Positions 8,523-16,692 of a stretch of DNA of 64,000 nt are shown here, one piece after another. Below the pieces are notes generated by a model, which saw only the letters and a list, made by a program, of their open reading frames with translations, was not told the DNA's origin and did no database searches. The position numbers and the translations under genes were made by a program. Origin of the DNA: Paenibacillus sp. FSL A5-0031. Its GTDB lineage: Bacteria > Bacillota > Bacilli > Paenibacillales > Paenibacillaceae. The stretch covers positions 248,001-312,000 of the forward strand of contig NZ_MRTD01000004.1 of the NCBI RefSeq assembly GCF_001956295.1, given 5' to 3'. Numbering within the stretch: the stretch's first letter is position 1; the number at the start of each line of letters is the position of its first letter.

Positions 8523-8589
8523 CCTCCTATTGGATCAAATGATTATATTTTAAGAGCTGGAAATAATGCTAGAGATATGCTCACAATTT

Positions 8590-8748
8590 TCAACCATAAC
8601 CTATCAAAAACAAATTTGAAAAATGCCACGTAGAAATAGCTAGCGGGATAATGGATAACAGCTTAAGCCAATTCTTTTTAGCTGCAAATCCGACCACTAA
8701 CATGATTACTCCTATGATTAACAATACAATCAGTGCTAAAAATGACAT
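8590..8748 (-). CDS. Small two-helix membrane protein
   Basis: The 52-residue protein starts MSFLALIVLL behind GGGAGG at a 7-nt spacing; the frame continues 10 codons further upstream, without a comparable site. Two hydrophobic stretches (about 3-21 and 29-48) are separated by the basic turn AAKKNWLK, so it should be a helical hairpin in the membrane. It has its own terminator. Function unknown; no family recognised. Confidence 0.6.
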   Translation of the reverse strand: MSFLALIVLLIIGVIMLVVGFAAKKNWLKLLSIIPLAISTWHFSNLFLIGYG

Positions 8749-8923
8749 CTTGATGCCTCCCAGCTCGTAATCCAGCAATCATCTGCTTCCTTACAGATCA
8801 ATTCTAATAAAAACCTTTTCTTGAAACGAGTACCAACTTTTTGTAGTACCTATTCATATATGGTTTCTATCATCTTGCTTGATTGTTAAGAGAAGCTTGC
8901 CAGTACAAAGCGTTTAAACGAGG

Positions 8924-9394
8924 TTAATCAAGGTCAGTGAATAGCTCTTCTGCCCTTATCTTTAATTGATTATTTCGATGCTCCAAAAAACTTTTCATGT
9001 ACCTTTTTAATATCAATCTTTCTGTGATCCACCCAATTAATCCAAACGGAGCTTCAAAAACCAATATGTCTTTCATTAATGTCATTCCATCATGTTCCTC
9101 AAATATATGCTCATGTCTTAAACTTTTAAATGCCCCCTTGCTCATTTCGTCTACAAAAAGATAGGGTCTTTCATATTCCGTAATTTTCGAGGTGAGTTTT
9201 TGTCTGATTAGAAAATGAGTAGCCTGAAAGGTCACGGTTTCTCCTTTATTAATCATGCCTTCAATCGTTCCTGCTATGGCCCTCTCCTTCGTATGTTTCC
9301 AGACCGTTTGAGTATGTACGTCTATATTCCTCGCTAGATCAAAACAATGATGTATTGGAGCATTTATAAGAACCTCGGTTTTAACAGTAACCAA
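8924..9394 (-). CDS. SRPBCC (START/polyketide-cyclase fold) protein
   Basis: The 156-residue protein has the SRPBCC opening VKTEVLINAPIHHCFDLARN and the later strands THFLIRQKLTSKITEYERPY and VDEMSKGAFKSLRHEHIF of ligand-binding cyclase/ligand-transport-like proteins. It ends with the helix LKRYMKSFLEHRNNQLK. Such proteins bind hydrophobic small molecules in a deep cavity; the ligand is unknown. The TTG at 9394 was chosen because GAGG is 8 nt upstream; a GTG at 9403 touches the site. It is transcribed away from the VOC gene across a 288-bp gap. Confidence 0.75.
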   Translation of the reverse strand: MVTVKTEVLINAPIHHCFDLARNIDVHTQTVWKHTKERAIAGTIEGMINKGETVTFQATHFLIRQKLTSKITEYERPYLFVDEMSKGAFKSLRHEHIFEEHDGMTLMKDILVFEAPFGLIGWITERLILKRYMKSFLEHRNNQLKIRAEELFTDLD

Positions 9395-9682
9395 TCCAAA
9401 CACCTCATTAAGCTACAATTACTCTTAAAGCCAGCATTGTACCCATTTTTTAATTAACTTATTAGGCAGCCAAAGATCAGAAGTTAATAAATACCTTCCC
9501 GAGCTGCAACTTCATTTTATCATTACTGGAAATTCGCTGCCTGCCAGCTTGATAAAATAAAGCTAATTTTTTTTTTGGAAGCTGTCGATATTCTAATTTC
9601 TCATTCGTTGTCTAATTAGAGGCTGAGTTCATCGGTTATCTACAAAAATAATCCAAACTATGGGATGAGAGGATGTTATAAG
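9395..9682. other. Intergenic region between divergent SRPBCC and VOC genes
   Basis: This 288-bp A/T-rich gap must hold both promoters. It includes a run of ten T at about 9569-9578. No further gene or strong repeat was seen. Confidence 0.5.
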
Positions 9683-10087
9683 ATGGCAAAACACACAACT
9701 TATATTATGTCGGAGGACGCAAAAGCTCAAGCTGAGTTCTATACTCATGCGCTCGGTGGTGAGATCCTGTCCGTTATGACGCATGGACAGCTTCCTGATG
9801 CAAAGGAAGAACTCAAGGATAAAGTTGTTAACTTGAGTCTGATGGCTGGAGGAATTCACTTTTTAATGTCCGATTCTGTATTTGAACCAATCATTCGCGG
9901 GAACGCCATACATCTGTGTCTCGAGTATGAAGCAGAGGCTGAAGCCCGCGAAGCCTTCGATAAGCTAGCTGTAGGCGGCAACATAAAATGCCCGTTAGAG
10001 CCCGCATTTTGGGGCACATTGTTCGGACATATTGAAGATAAATACGGCGTAATGTGGATGATCACCACTGCTGGACCAACTGCCTAA
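9683..10087 (+). CDS. VOC/glyoxalase-fold protein, PhnB-like
   Basis: The 134-residue protein has the PhnB-like vicinal-oxygen-chelate arrangement: a YIMSEDAKAQAEFYTHALGG segment, a central VVNLSLMAGGIHFLMSD strand pair, and a closing WGTLFGHIEDKYGVMWMI. PhnB-like proteins are poorly characterised members of the glyoxalase/bleomycin-resistance fold, and catalysis here is not proven. The ATG at 9683 (MAKHTTY) follows GAGAGG; an earlier in-frame ATG at 9665 lacks a site. It is a single gene closed by a strong terminator. Confidence 0.85.
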   Translation: MAKHTTYIMSEDAKAQAEFYTHALGGEILSVMTHGQLPDAKEELKDKVVNLSLMAGGIHFLMSDSVFEPIIRGNAIHLCLEYEAEAEAREAFDKLAVGGNIKCPLEPAFWGTLFGHIEDKYGVMWMITTAGPTA

Positions 10088-10104
10088 ACAATCATTGCAT
10101 GTGC

Positions 10105-10140
10105 AAAGCCCGCCCGAACATAAAATCGGGCGGGCTTTTT
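10105..10140 (+). terminator. Intrinsic terminator of the VOC gene
   Basis: A perfect 13-bp stem AAAGCCCGCCCGA (10105-10117) with 10126-10138, an 8-nt loop and a run of T form a textbook Rho-independent terminator. Confidence 0.95.
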
Positions 10141-10181
10141 TGAGGTCTGCACATCTGCAACTCTTCCACCATAGTTATCCG

Positions 10182-10505
10182 TTAGCTGAATATATTTGAG
10201 GGAATCTCGCCATCGGAAAAGTAACGGATTGCCTTACCTTTTTCTTCAGCATATTGAATCTCTTTTTTTGTACTGTTGCCTATATATCCATCCACATCAA
10301 TTACGAATATTTCATCAGAAATATCTATTTTTCTAAAATGCAGCTGCCCTAGTAACTCTGCTTGTTCTTCTGTAATTTTAAAACCATCACTTTGTTCAAA
10401 AAAAGCAACGCTAATAATAATATTGCCTTGAAGTGTAAGAAACGCGTTTGCTTTTTCAAATTGATCTTTGAATTTTGTAGAACCGCATAAAGTTATTACT
10501 GCCAT
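10182..10505 (-). CDS. Nucleoside 2-deoxyribosyltransferase-like protein
   Basis: The 107-residue protein opens VITLCGSTKFKDQFEKAN and later has DEIFVIDVDGYIGNSTKKEI. This is the pattern of small nucleoside-2-deoxyribosyltransferase/DUF4406-like proteins, where the GS-[ST] motif and the late acidic strand form the nucleotide pocket. Activity on a given nucleoside cannot be read from sequence. The ATG at 10505 follows AAAGGAATTGA; the longer upstream frame is not supported. It lies 63 bp downstream of the SUKH gene and may be co-transcribed with it. Confidence 0.75.
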   Translation of the reverse strand: MAVITLCGSTKFKDQFEKANAFLTLQGNIIISVAFFEQSDGFKITEEQAELLGQLHFRKIDISDEIFVIDVDGYIGNSTKKEIQYAEEKGKAIRYFSDGEIPSNIFS

Positions 10506-10568
10506 GTTCAATTCCTTTCTGATGATGATCTTATTATAGGGCATCCATTGATAGCTTCAATTCCGTTT

Positions 10569-11030
10569 TCATTCATCCAACACGCTGGATATTTTGAATT
10601 TGACATGTGAGTGCTGTTCAATTTGCGTTTGCAAAAAATCTTCAAATGATTCAGAGAGCATAACAATCCCCTTATCACTTCCTTCATACCACTCCAGGAC
10701 AGGTGAATTGTCATTTCCATTTAACTCAAAAAATCGAATTTCATATCCTTGATGCATCGAGAATATAAATGCGTTCTCTAAAAGTATTATCGGATAATTA
10801 TTCTCTCTTACTAATTCTCTAGCTTCAATCTGTAAATCCCTCAGCTGCGAGAATCCACTATCGCTTCCTTGAAACAATTTCCCATGATTATGACCAGCTG
10901 CCAATAAGAATTCTTGATAAGCAAATGGTAATTTATTGCCAATCTCACTTTCCAATAAGCTAAGTTCTGCTTCTGTACATCCTTCAAAAGGTATATTCAT
11001 TTGCAATTTGTTATCATGCAACAGCTTCAA
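10569..11030 (-). CDS. SMI1/KNR4 (SUKH) family protein
   Basis: The 153-residue protein shows the SUKH core: CTEAELSLLESEIGNKLPFAYQEFLLAAGHNHG, split by a conserved G-x-L-P turn, then FIFSMHQGYEIRFF and a closing acidic helix FEDFLQTQIEQH. Many bacterial SUKH proteins are immunity factors against contact-dependent or polymorphic toxins, but no toxin gene is visible nearby, so an orphan immunity or housekeeping role is equally possible. The start is uncertain: the TTG at 11030 has no good ribosome binding site and the frame is open further upstream. Confidence 0.75.
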   Translation of the reverse strand: MKLLHDNKLQMNIPFEGCTEAELSLLESEIGNKLPFAYQEFLLAAGHNHGKLFQGSDSGFSQLRDLQIEARELVRENNYPIILLENAFIFSMHQGYEIRFFELNGNDNSPVLEWYEGSDKGIVMLSESFEDFLQTQIEQHSHVKFKISSVLDE

Positions 11031-11184
11031 TATTAGATGTCTATTCAGAACAAAATCTCCTATTCTCTATTGAGTTTTCGTTAAACATAGATTATCTGCA
11101 TCCATCCCTTAATGAAAATGCATAGTGATACGGTCAGCTGTTACCGTTATTTCAGTAACAGACATCTGAACTTACTCTGTGTAC

Positions 11185-12063
11185 TTAACTACTCGCCAAA
11201 AAGGGCTCTATGTGAATGTGTACGTAGGAAATGCTGTGCAATTCAGCAATACGTTTCTCAATTTGTTCTGAAATGTCATGGCTTTCGCCTACATTTAGCT
11301 GATGGTCTACGGCAATCGTTACGTCTACCAGTTTGTTATTCCCGTGAATACGAGCTTTTATATCAATTATTTTCTCTACGCCTGGGGTATCGGAAACGGT
11401 TTGTTTAATGGTTTGAAGTTCTTCATGATCAAAACCGTCAGTAAGCGCATGCGAACAATCACGAAAAATATCCCATGCTGTTTTACAAATAATGATGCCT
11501 ACAATTAGGGCTGTGACTGGGTCAAGCCATGGCAAGCCAAATTGTGAACCGATGATGCCAACAAAAGCGCCCATGCTTACAAGAGCATCCGAACGATTAT
11601 CTTGTGCGGCCGCCATCATTGCGTGACTATTTATCTTTTTTGCTAAACGAATGTTGTAAAGGTAAACGAAATAAATGGCTATGGCACAAAATAGGGCAGT
11701 CCAAGCTGCTATAATATCTGGTGATTCAATTGTTGGAGCTCTGAACTTCATAACCGTCTGATACAATACTTGTATACCAACAGCGAACATTATAAAAGAA
11801 GCGATTAGGGCAGCTACCGTTTCAGCTCTGTAATGACCATACCGATGGTTTTTGTCCGGTGGTTTCCGTGATATTTTAAGCCCAATCAACACGGCTATAG
11901 AAGCAATAATATCGGTTGAGTTGTTCAGACCATCAGCTGATAAGGCTTCGGAGCCAGTGAGGTAACCTATAATTAACTTTATTGCGGACAAGAAAATATA
12001 AGCGCCAATGCTCAGCCATGCACCTTTTTCGCCTTGTTTGATATCATCATACGTATCTTGCAC
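11185..12063 (-). CDS. Cation diffusion facilitator family transporter
   Basis: The 292-residue membrane protein has about six helices and the CDF signature: first metal-site helix SADGLNNSTDIIASIAVLIG, the HRYGHYRAETVAAL segment, a second site in SHAMMAAAQDNRSDALVS, and a cytosolic C-terminal domain with IHGNNKLVDVTIAVDHQLN. CDF proteins export divalent metals (Zn, Mn, Fe, Co) by proton exchange. The arrangement resembles Bacillus MneP-type manganese exporters, but the metal is not certain. It starts at GTG 12063 behind GGGAG at 8 nt. Confidence 0.92.
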   Translation of the reverse strand: MQDTYDDIKQGEKGAWLSIGAYIFLSAIKLIIGYLTGSEALSADGLNNSTDIIASIAVLIGLKISRKPPDKNHRYGHYRAETVAALIASFIMFAVGIQVLYQTVMKFRAPTIESPDIIAAWTALFCAIAIYFVYLYNIRLAKKINSHAMMAAAQDNRSDALVSMGAFVGIIGSQFGLPWLDPVTALIVGIIICKTAWDIFRDCSHALTDGFDHEELQTIKQTVSDTPGVEKIIDIKARIHGNNKLVDVTIAVDHQLNVGESHDISEQIEKRIAELHSISYVHIHIEPFLASS

Positions 12064-12248
12064 TTATTTCACTCCCAGTCGGTTTTGCAGAACAAAACCT
12101 ATGTTACTTGATAGAATGCGTGTGGGTCTAGAGAAACAGTTTTGTTTTTGGCATCAAAAATAAGCTCAGACAAACAGTGTTGCACAGCCCCAATTTTTAA
12201 TATCGAATCATACAACTTGCAAATAATAAAACTGGCCTTCGATTACAC

Positions 12249-12280
12249 ACACAAAAACAGCAGCCTTATGGCTGCTGTTT
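12249..12280 (-). terminator. Intrinsic terminator of the ABC-F gene
   Basis: An AAACAGCAGCC stem (12255-12265) pairs with 12270-12280 around a TTAT loop and is followed on the minus strand by TTTGTGTG. It lies 20 bp after the ABC-F stop codon. Confidence 0.8.
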
Positions 12281-12299
12281 CGATTAAACGATACGATTT

Positions 12300-13793
12300 T
12301 TAGTCAAAGTTTCCCGTCAGTTCAATCGTTTTTGTGGCGACACGGTCGTGAAATTCACGATCATGTTCCACGAACACAATGGTCGGTGCGTACTCATGCA
12401 GCAGCTCCTCAATCTGCATCCGGGAAATAACGTCAACAAAGTTCAGCGGTTCGTCCCAAATATGCAGATGAGCCTCTTCACATAGACTTCTCGCGATCAG
12501 AACCTTTTTCTTCTGTCCGCCGCTAAACGCCGACATATCCTTCTCAAACTGGATACGGGCGAAATCAAGCTTTCGCAGCACGCTCTTAAATAAACTTTCG
12601 TCGATTCCGTGCTCTGCTGCATAATCAGAAAGTGACCCTCGCAGATGAGAAGTATTCTGGGATACATAGGAAACGCGCAGCTGAGGATCAAGCCGAAACG
12701 TACCGGTATAGTGAAGCGCCTCGCCGTTTAGCAGGTGGAGCACGCTAGACTTACCCGAACCGTTTGGACCCGAAATGGCGATCCGATCTCCTTGTTCGAT
12801 CGTCAAACTAACGTTTTCGCAAACTGATTTTTCCCCGTAATAAATCGAGATGTGATCCAGCACAGCCAGTTCAGATTTGGAATACGCGAGTTGAGAGATC
12901 ACAAGGCTTTCTGACTGTTCAATATTTCGAAGCAGTTTCGATTTCTCTTCTACAGCGGCGTTTTGCCGCTGCTCAATGGATTTCGCGCGTTTCATCATTT
13001 TAGCAGCTTTGTGACCGACATATCCTTTATCCAGTTTGGAACCGGAGTTTCGTGTGCCGTTTTTCGATTTTTCAATCTCGTGGGACCAGCCGCTCGTGCG
13101 TTTGACAGAGCTAGATAAACGCTCGATATCTTTGTACAGCTTCTCGTTTTGTGCCAATTCGAACGTGTCCTGGCGGGTTTTGTTCGTCCACCAGCTGGAG
13201 AAGTTGCCTTTTTGAATTTCTATATTTGTTTTGTTGATCGATAAAATATGATCGACACAGCGGTCGAGAAATGAGCGGTCATGTGACACAAGAATAAAAC
13301 CGCGCTTCGTGTTTAGATAATCACCGACAAGTTTGCGTGCATGTAAGTCGAGATGATTGGTTGGCTCGTCGATGAGCAGAAAGCGATTGTCCTGGATGAA
13401 CAGCACGGCAAGCAGTACCTTCGTTTGCTCGCCTTGGGACAGCGTTTCGAATGGCCGGTACAACACATCTTCCGAAACCTTAAGCAGATTTAGTTCTCGC
13501 ATCAGCTTCCAGCGCTCATAGTCTGGCACGATTTCTTCGATGACGTCGACAGTCAAATATTCCGGATGTTCAACGGGAAACGGAAAATAATCAAAGGCAA
13601 CGGGTGCGGAGATCTTGCCGCTGTATTCGTATTTCCCCTGCAGCAGGTTAAAGAACGTCGTTTTCCCCCGACCGTTTCGCCCTGTAAACCCGAGCTTCCA
13701 GTCTGTATCGATTTGAAAATGAACATTCTCGAATATGAGGTCATAGCTGACTGGATAGGCAAAAGTGAGATTAGATACTTGAATCGCGGGCAT
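12300..13793 (-). CDS. ABC-F antibiotic-resistance ATPase, Lsa-like (ribosomal protection)
   Basis: The 497-residue cytosolic protein has two ABC ATPase domains and no membrane helices. Domain 1 has Walker A GRNGRGKTT (38-46), signature LSQGEQTKV and Walker B LLIDEPTNHLDL. A charged linker (about 215-310) follows. Domain 2 has GPNGSGKSS, signature FSGGQKKKV and the unusual Walker B region IWDEPLNFVDV, as in Lsa/Vga-type proteins. Members of this class displace lincosamides, streptogramin A and pleuromutilins from the ribosome. The start MPAIQ follows AAAGGA. The frame continues open into the leader, but that extension overlaps the attenuator hairpin. Expression is probably attenuated; see the leader features. 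Confidence 0.92.
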   Translation of the reverse strand: MPAIQVSNLTFAYPVSYDLIFENVHFQIDTDWKLGFTGRNGRGKTTFFNLLQGKYEYSGKISAPVAFDYFPFPVEHPEYLTVDVIEEIVPDYERWKLMRELNLLKVSEDVLYRPFETLSQGEQTKVLLAVLFIQDNRFLLIDEPTNHLDLHARKLVGDYLNTKRGFILVSHDRSFLDRCVDHILSINKTNIEIQKGNFSSWWTNKTRQDTFELAQNEKLYKDIERLSSSVKRTSGWSHEIEKSKNGTRNSGSKLDKGYVGHKAAKMMKRAKSIEQRQNAAVEEKSKLLRNIEQSESLVISQLAYSKSELAVLDHISIYYGEKSVCENVSLTIEQGDRIAISGPNGSGKSSVLHLLNGEALHYTGTFRLDPQLRVSYVSQNTSHLRGSLSDYAAEHGIDESLFKSVLRKLDFARIQFEKDMSAFSGGQKKKVLIARSLCEEAHLHIWDEPLNFVDVISRMQIEELLHEYAPTIVFVEHDREFHDRVATKTIELTGNFD

Positions 13794-13814
13794 GGCGATC
13801 ATCCTTTCGTATGA

Positions 13815-13856
13815 AAATAAAAAAGAGACGCAAGAAAGGTGCTTTCTTGCGTCTCT
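13815..13856 (-). terminator. Attenuator terminator in the ABC-F leader
   Basis: A perfect 15-bp stem AGAGACGCAAGAAAG (13824-13838) with 13842-13856, a 3-nt loop and a TTTTTTATTTTC tract on the minus strand lies 22 bp before the ABC-F start. A terminator between promoter and gene implies conditional read-through. Confidence 0.9.
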
Positions 13857-13932
13857 AATCCATACGAGGAAATACAGCCCCATTTTATGAGACTGGATGA
13901 CTAGCCGGATAGGGAGCGCAAACGAAATACAG

Positions 13933-14010
13933 ACCTTTCTTGCAGAGACGAAATAAACCAACCACAGCGGATCGCTGAGTTCGTTCTATTCGTGATCTCA
14001 CAGCAAGAAA
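13933..14010 (-). promoter_or_regulatory. Competing attenuator segments of the ABC-F leader
   Basis: The minus-strand segment GCAAGAAAGGT (13933-13943) is complementary to ACCTTTCTTGC in the terminator (11 bp), so it can act as antiterminator. Further upstream, ACTTTCTTGC (about 14002-14011) can sequester the same segment. This three-part arrangement is the usual layout of ribosome-dependent resistance attenuators. Pairings were made by eye. Confidence 0.7.
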
Positions 14011-14042
14011 GTTCTACATTGTATTCGTTCAACTCCCGTCAT
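13998..14042 (-). CDS. Possible 14-codon leader peptide of the ABC-F gene
   Basis: A short frame starting MTGVERIQCR runs from ATG 14042 to a TGA at 13998-14000 and overlaps the first attenuator segment. It would be almost leaderless, lacking a ribosome binding site. An alternative is the start-stop ATG-TAG at 14014-14019, 13 nt after GGGAG. Either ribosome position would cover the first segment. Which is used cannot be told. Confidence 0.35.
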   Translation of the reverse strand: MTGVERIQCRTFLL

Positions 14043-14055
14043 CAAAATTAGGTAC

Positions 14056-14084
14056 AGTTTATCACAATCTTAATTTAACTACAA
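14056..14084 (-). promoter_or_regulatory. Promoter of the ABC-F gene
   Basis: TTGTAG (14079-14084) and TAAACT (14056-14061) are separated by 17 bp on the minus strand, giving a roughly 255-nt leader before the ABC-F start. Confidence 0.6.
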
Positions 14085-14116
14085 CCTGCGAAGTCCCGTC
14101 ATACGCTCTGAGCCAT

Positions 14117-14476
14117 TTAGTTCTTTTCGATAATAGATTCTCGAAGACTCTTAGAAAGACTTTTGACAACCAGCTCGTAAGAATGATCAATCATTTCAAA
14201 AACATCCGACTCTGGCAAAGAACCGTCGATCGTAATTGTATTCCAATGCTTTTTATTCATATGGTATCCTGGTCGAACAGCCTCATGCTGTTCCCTTAAG
14301 TTTTCCGCAATTATCGGATCACATTTCAGGTTTAAGCGAAGATGCTCCCCTTTGTCCTCAAAAATAAACGCGAATATTTTACCTGCAACTTTAATGACCA
14401 ACGGTTCGAATCCGAAGGGATAATCCTTAGACGCTCCGTTCTTCGTTAAACAGTATTCGATGATATTATTCTTCAA
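14117..14476 (-). CDS. MmcQ/YjbR family protein
   Basis: The 119-residue protein shows the YjbR (CyaY-like fold) pattern: YCLTKNGASKDYPFGFEPLV, then KIFAFIF, LRLNLKCDP, and the conserved GYHMNKKHWNTITIDGSLPE ending in helix DVFEMIDHSYELVVKSL. Members are called double-helix-DNA-binding-like, but the biological role is unclear. It starts at TTG 14476 behind AAAGGAGAG at 8 nt. It is a single gene just upstream of the ABC-F promoter. Confidence 0.88.
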   Translation of the reverse strand: MKNNIIEYCLTKNGASKDYPFGFEPLVIKVAGKIFAFIFEDKGEHLRLNLKCDPIIAENLREQHEAVRPGYHMNKKHWNTITIDGSLPESDVFEMIDHSYELVVKSLSKSLRESIIEKN

Positions 14477-14533
14477 AACAGCAGCTCTCCTTTTACGATA
14501 TTAAAATGACTCATTATAAAATTAACCTACAGC

Positions 14534-15655
14534 TCAGCTAATGGCTTTACAAATTTCATAATCGGTTAAATCGATATCCACTTCCATTCCTAGTGCTAGC
14601 TTAGCCAACTGGTCTCCGATATAAGGCCCCATCGTCAAGCCGGAAGCCCCGAGACCGTTTACCGCAAGCAGTCCCTCCCAATCTGGAATGGCGCCTATAA
14701 CCGGAAGAAAATCGGCAGTAAAAGGGCGAAAGCCTACTCTTACTTCCTGAAATGTACTATCTGCCAGATCAGGTGCGAATGGAAGACATTTGCTTAAAAT
14801 TTCATGCATTCCACCGGGTGTGATCCTCGTATCATAACCTTCGATATCATTTTCATGAGTTGCCCCTATGACGATTTTTTGCTGATCAAAGGCGAGCAAA
14901 TATTGATCGGAAGGCGGCATAACAACCGGCCAGCTGCCAGTATTCTGTTTGGCATCTGGAAGCTGCAAATGCATAATTTGCGCTTTCTGATAACCCACTT
15001 TAAAATCAATGCCCAACGGTTGCAGCAGCTGCCCTGCCCAAGCCCCTGCACAGACGATCACGATGTCAGCCGGATAACTAATTGCCTGGGCCGTTACACC
15101 CGTTATTCGGTTGGATTGATATTCAAGCCTAGCATCCCCATAGATAAGCTCAGCCCCATTCCTCTGTGCAGATCGAAGCAAAGCATCGCGCAGCGCACGG
15201 CCGTCCACACGAGCGGCTCCACTAATATGAACGGAAGAATATCCTTCGACGAGCAGCGGGAAGAGCTCTCGGGTCCGATGTTCATCAAGCTGCTTTATCT
15301 CACCGATTTCTGGAGCTTCTTCTAAACGCTTGTAAGCTCTCTCTTCCATCTTCTCGATTTTCTCCGAATCCATATGTATACTGAGGGCGCCGACCTTGGC
15401 ATATCCGGTTTCGGTTTCCCCTTCAATTTCCAGCTCTTCAATTAAAACAGGGTAATAACTCGCTCCGGCCTTAGCAAGGCGATACCACGCCTTATTGCGC
15501 CGCTGCGACAGCCAAGGACAAATAATGCCAGCTGCTGCATCCGTAGCCTGTCCTTCATCTTTCCTATCGATAATGAGGACGTCTGCACCCTGCTTAGCCA
15601 AATGGTATGCAGTTGATGCTCCAGCAATTCCTGCACCAATGACAATGATCTTCAT
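14534..15655 (-). CDS. FAD-dependent oxidoreductase of the DAO (D-amino-acid oxidase) family
   Basis: The 373-residue protein begins MKIIVIGAGIAGASTAYHLA, the Rossmann FAD-binding GxGxxG, followed by ADVLIIDRK with the ribose-binding acidic residue. The DAO C-terminal part has FRPFTADFLPVIG and the FAD-contacting end LLAVNGLGASGLTMGPYIG. Family members oxidise amines or amino acids such as glycine, sarcosine or D-amino acids. Similarity to DadA-type enzymes is strongest by eye; the substrate is unknown. The ATG at 15655 starts exactly at the Rossmann motif; the longer upstream frame carries a terminator. No thiamine genes are adjacent, which argues against a ThiO role. Confidence 0.88.
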   Translation of the reverse strand: MKIIVIGAGIAGASTAYHLAKQGADVLIIDRKDEGQATDAAAGIICPWLSQRRNKAWYRLAKAGASYYPVLIEELEIEGETETGYAKVGALSIHMDSEKIEKMEERAYKRLEEAPEIGEIKQLDEHRTRELFPLLVEGYSSVHISGAARVDGRALRDALLRSAQRNGAELIYGDARLEYQSNRITGVTAQAISYPADIVIVCAGAWAGQLLQPLGIDFKVGYQKAQIMHLQLPDAKQNTGSWPVVMPPSDQYLLAFDQQKIVIGATHENDIEGYDTRITPGGMHEILSKCLPFAPDLADSTFQEVRVGFRPFTADFLPVIGAIPDWEGLLAVNGLGASGLTMGPYIGDQLAKLALGMEVDIDLTDYEICKAIS

Positions 15656-15713
15656 GATGATTTCACTTCTTTCTATAATCGCTCTTCTCATTATAACGAG
15701 ATCCCTCTCAAAT

Positions 15714-15737
15714 AGAAAAAGCCGCGTATGACGCGGC
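15714..15737 (-). terminator. Intrinsic terminator
   Basis: GCCGCGT (15721-15727) pairs with ACGCGGC (15731-15737) around a 3-nt loop, followed on the minus strand by TTTTTCT. It ends the upstream hypothetical gene. Confidence 0.85.
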
Positions 15738-15779
15738 AATTTATGTTTCTTATGAAGTGCAATGGTCTATTATCTAATT

Positions 15780-16406
15780 TTAATCATCTGACATATCCGT
15801 TAACGATATAGGTATTTCAACATAATCAGGTCCTACAATCTTTACACCATCTTTTTCATCTGAGCCCACCGCAACCGAAATACTGAATTGATCTGACTCT
15901 TGTATTGCCTTTTTATCAGAAACTAAGTCAATCACAACCGTTCCTGTACCGCCTCCCGTTGATTTATAGGCGTTTCGTCCTCTTCCAACTTCAATTATCG
16001 CTCTCCATTTATTTTCTGTATCCGCGGTAGTCAATGTCGTTATATAGTCCGCAGGTATGGATTTTGTTTCTTTTTCAGGATAACTGCTTGTAATGTTTGA
16101 AATATACCATTTATCAGGAATATTGAAAGCAACACCACCCCAGTCTTTAGGGTCGATTGAAATCGAAGCAACAATCTGTATATGTTCCGGAATTCCTTTG
16201 TCTCCCTTGATAAATAATGTTCCTTTTGCTGATGTATTCAAATCTGTAGAATCAGAACTCACGCTAAAACTTCTAGTTTGAACTATCTTTTCGTTAATTG
16301 CTGTTTTGTGAATAAATTTCTCTTGTCTTGATGACAGCAGTAAAATTAAAAGGGTCACACTAATTATTAATACAGCAAGCAACATGTATCTCGCTTTTAT
16401 AGTCAT
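15780..16406 (-). CDS. Hypothetical membrane-anchored extracytoplasmic protein
   Basis: The 208-residue protein has one N-terminal membrane helix (about 7-26, YMLLAVLIISVTLLILLLSS) without a clear cleavage site. A soluble, mostly beta region follows, including GTLFIKGDKGIPEHIQIV and a glycine-rich turn STGGGTGTVVIDLV. It is probably anchored outside the membrane. The start follows AAGGAGGGCAGAT. It is a single gene with its own terminator. No family was recognised. Confidence 0.65.
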   Translation of the reverse strand: MTIKARYMLLAVLIISVTLLILLLSSRQEKFIHKTAINEKIVQTRSFSVSSDSTDLNTSAKGTLFIKGDKGIPEHIQIVASISIDPKDWGGVAFNIPDKWYISNITSSYPEKETKSIPADYITTLTTADTENKWRAIIEVGRGRNAYKSTGGGTGTVVIDLVSDKKAIQESDQFSISVAVGSDEKDGVKIVGPDYVEIPISLTDMSDD

Positions 16407-16590
16407 ATCTGCCCTCCTTAGCAGTCCACATAGCTTTACCTTTTACGAAGCAAATCAGCTTCTAAATACTTTATAAGGTAAAACGTTACTCGTAAATGAT
16501 ATCGTATAAATATCTTAACATATATTGGTTTTTCATCCTTATTGAATTAATCTTTCAGTGAGACACACACTTACCACTAAAATAAAAACA

Positions 16591-16621
16591 AAAATAAGAA
16601 AAGACCGCCATCAGCGGTCTT
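16591..16621 (-). terminator. Second terminator of the GH4 operon
   Basis: AAGACCGC (16601-16608) pairs with GCGGTCTT (16614-16621), followed on the minus strand by TTCTTATTTTTG. It is a back-up 28 bp beyond the first terminator. Confidence 0.75.
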
Positions 16622-16641
16622 GGACTTACAGCGACAGCACG

Positions 16642-16680
16642 AACAAAAAAAGCAATTCCCTCTCAAAAAGGAATTGCTTT
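16642..16680 (-). terminator. First terminator of the GH4 operon
   Basis: AAAGCAATTCC (16649-16659) pairs with GGAATTGCTTT (16670-16680) and is followed by a run of T on the minus strand. It lies 12 bp after the GH4 stop codon. Confidence 0.88.
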
Positions 16681-16692
16681 ACCTGTTTTTTG

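Noticed and set aside
11112..11184. Terminator after the cation transporter gene
   Set aside because: CTGTTAC/GTAACAG forms a 7-bp dyad but no T-run follows on the minus strand, so it was not annotated as a terminator.
13794..13961. 56-residue N-terminal extension of the ABC-F protein
   Set aside because: The frame is open by chance across the attenuator hairpin; ABC-F proteins start at the MPAIQ position.
15656..15739. N-terminal extension of the FAD oxidoreductase
   Set aside because: The FAD Rossmann motif begins at the ATG 15655, and the extension overlaps the preceding terminator.
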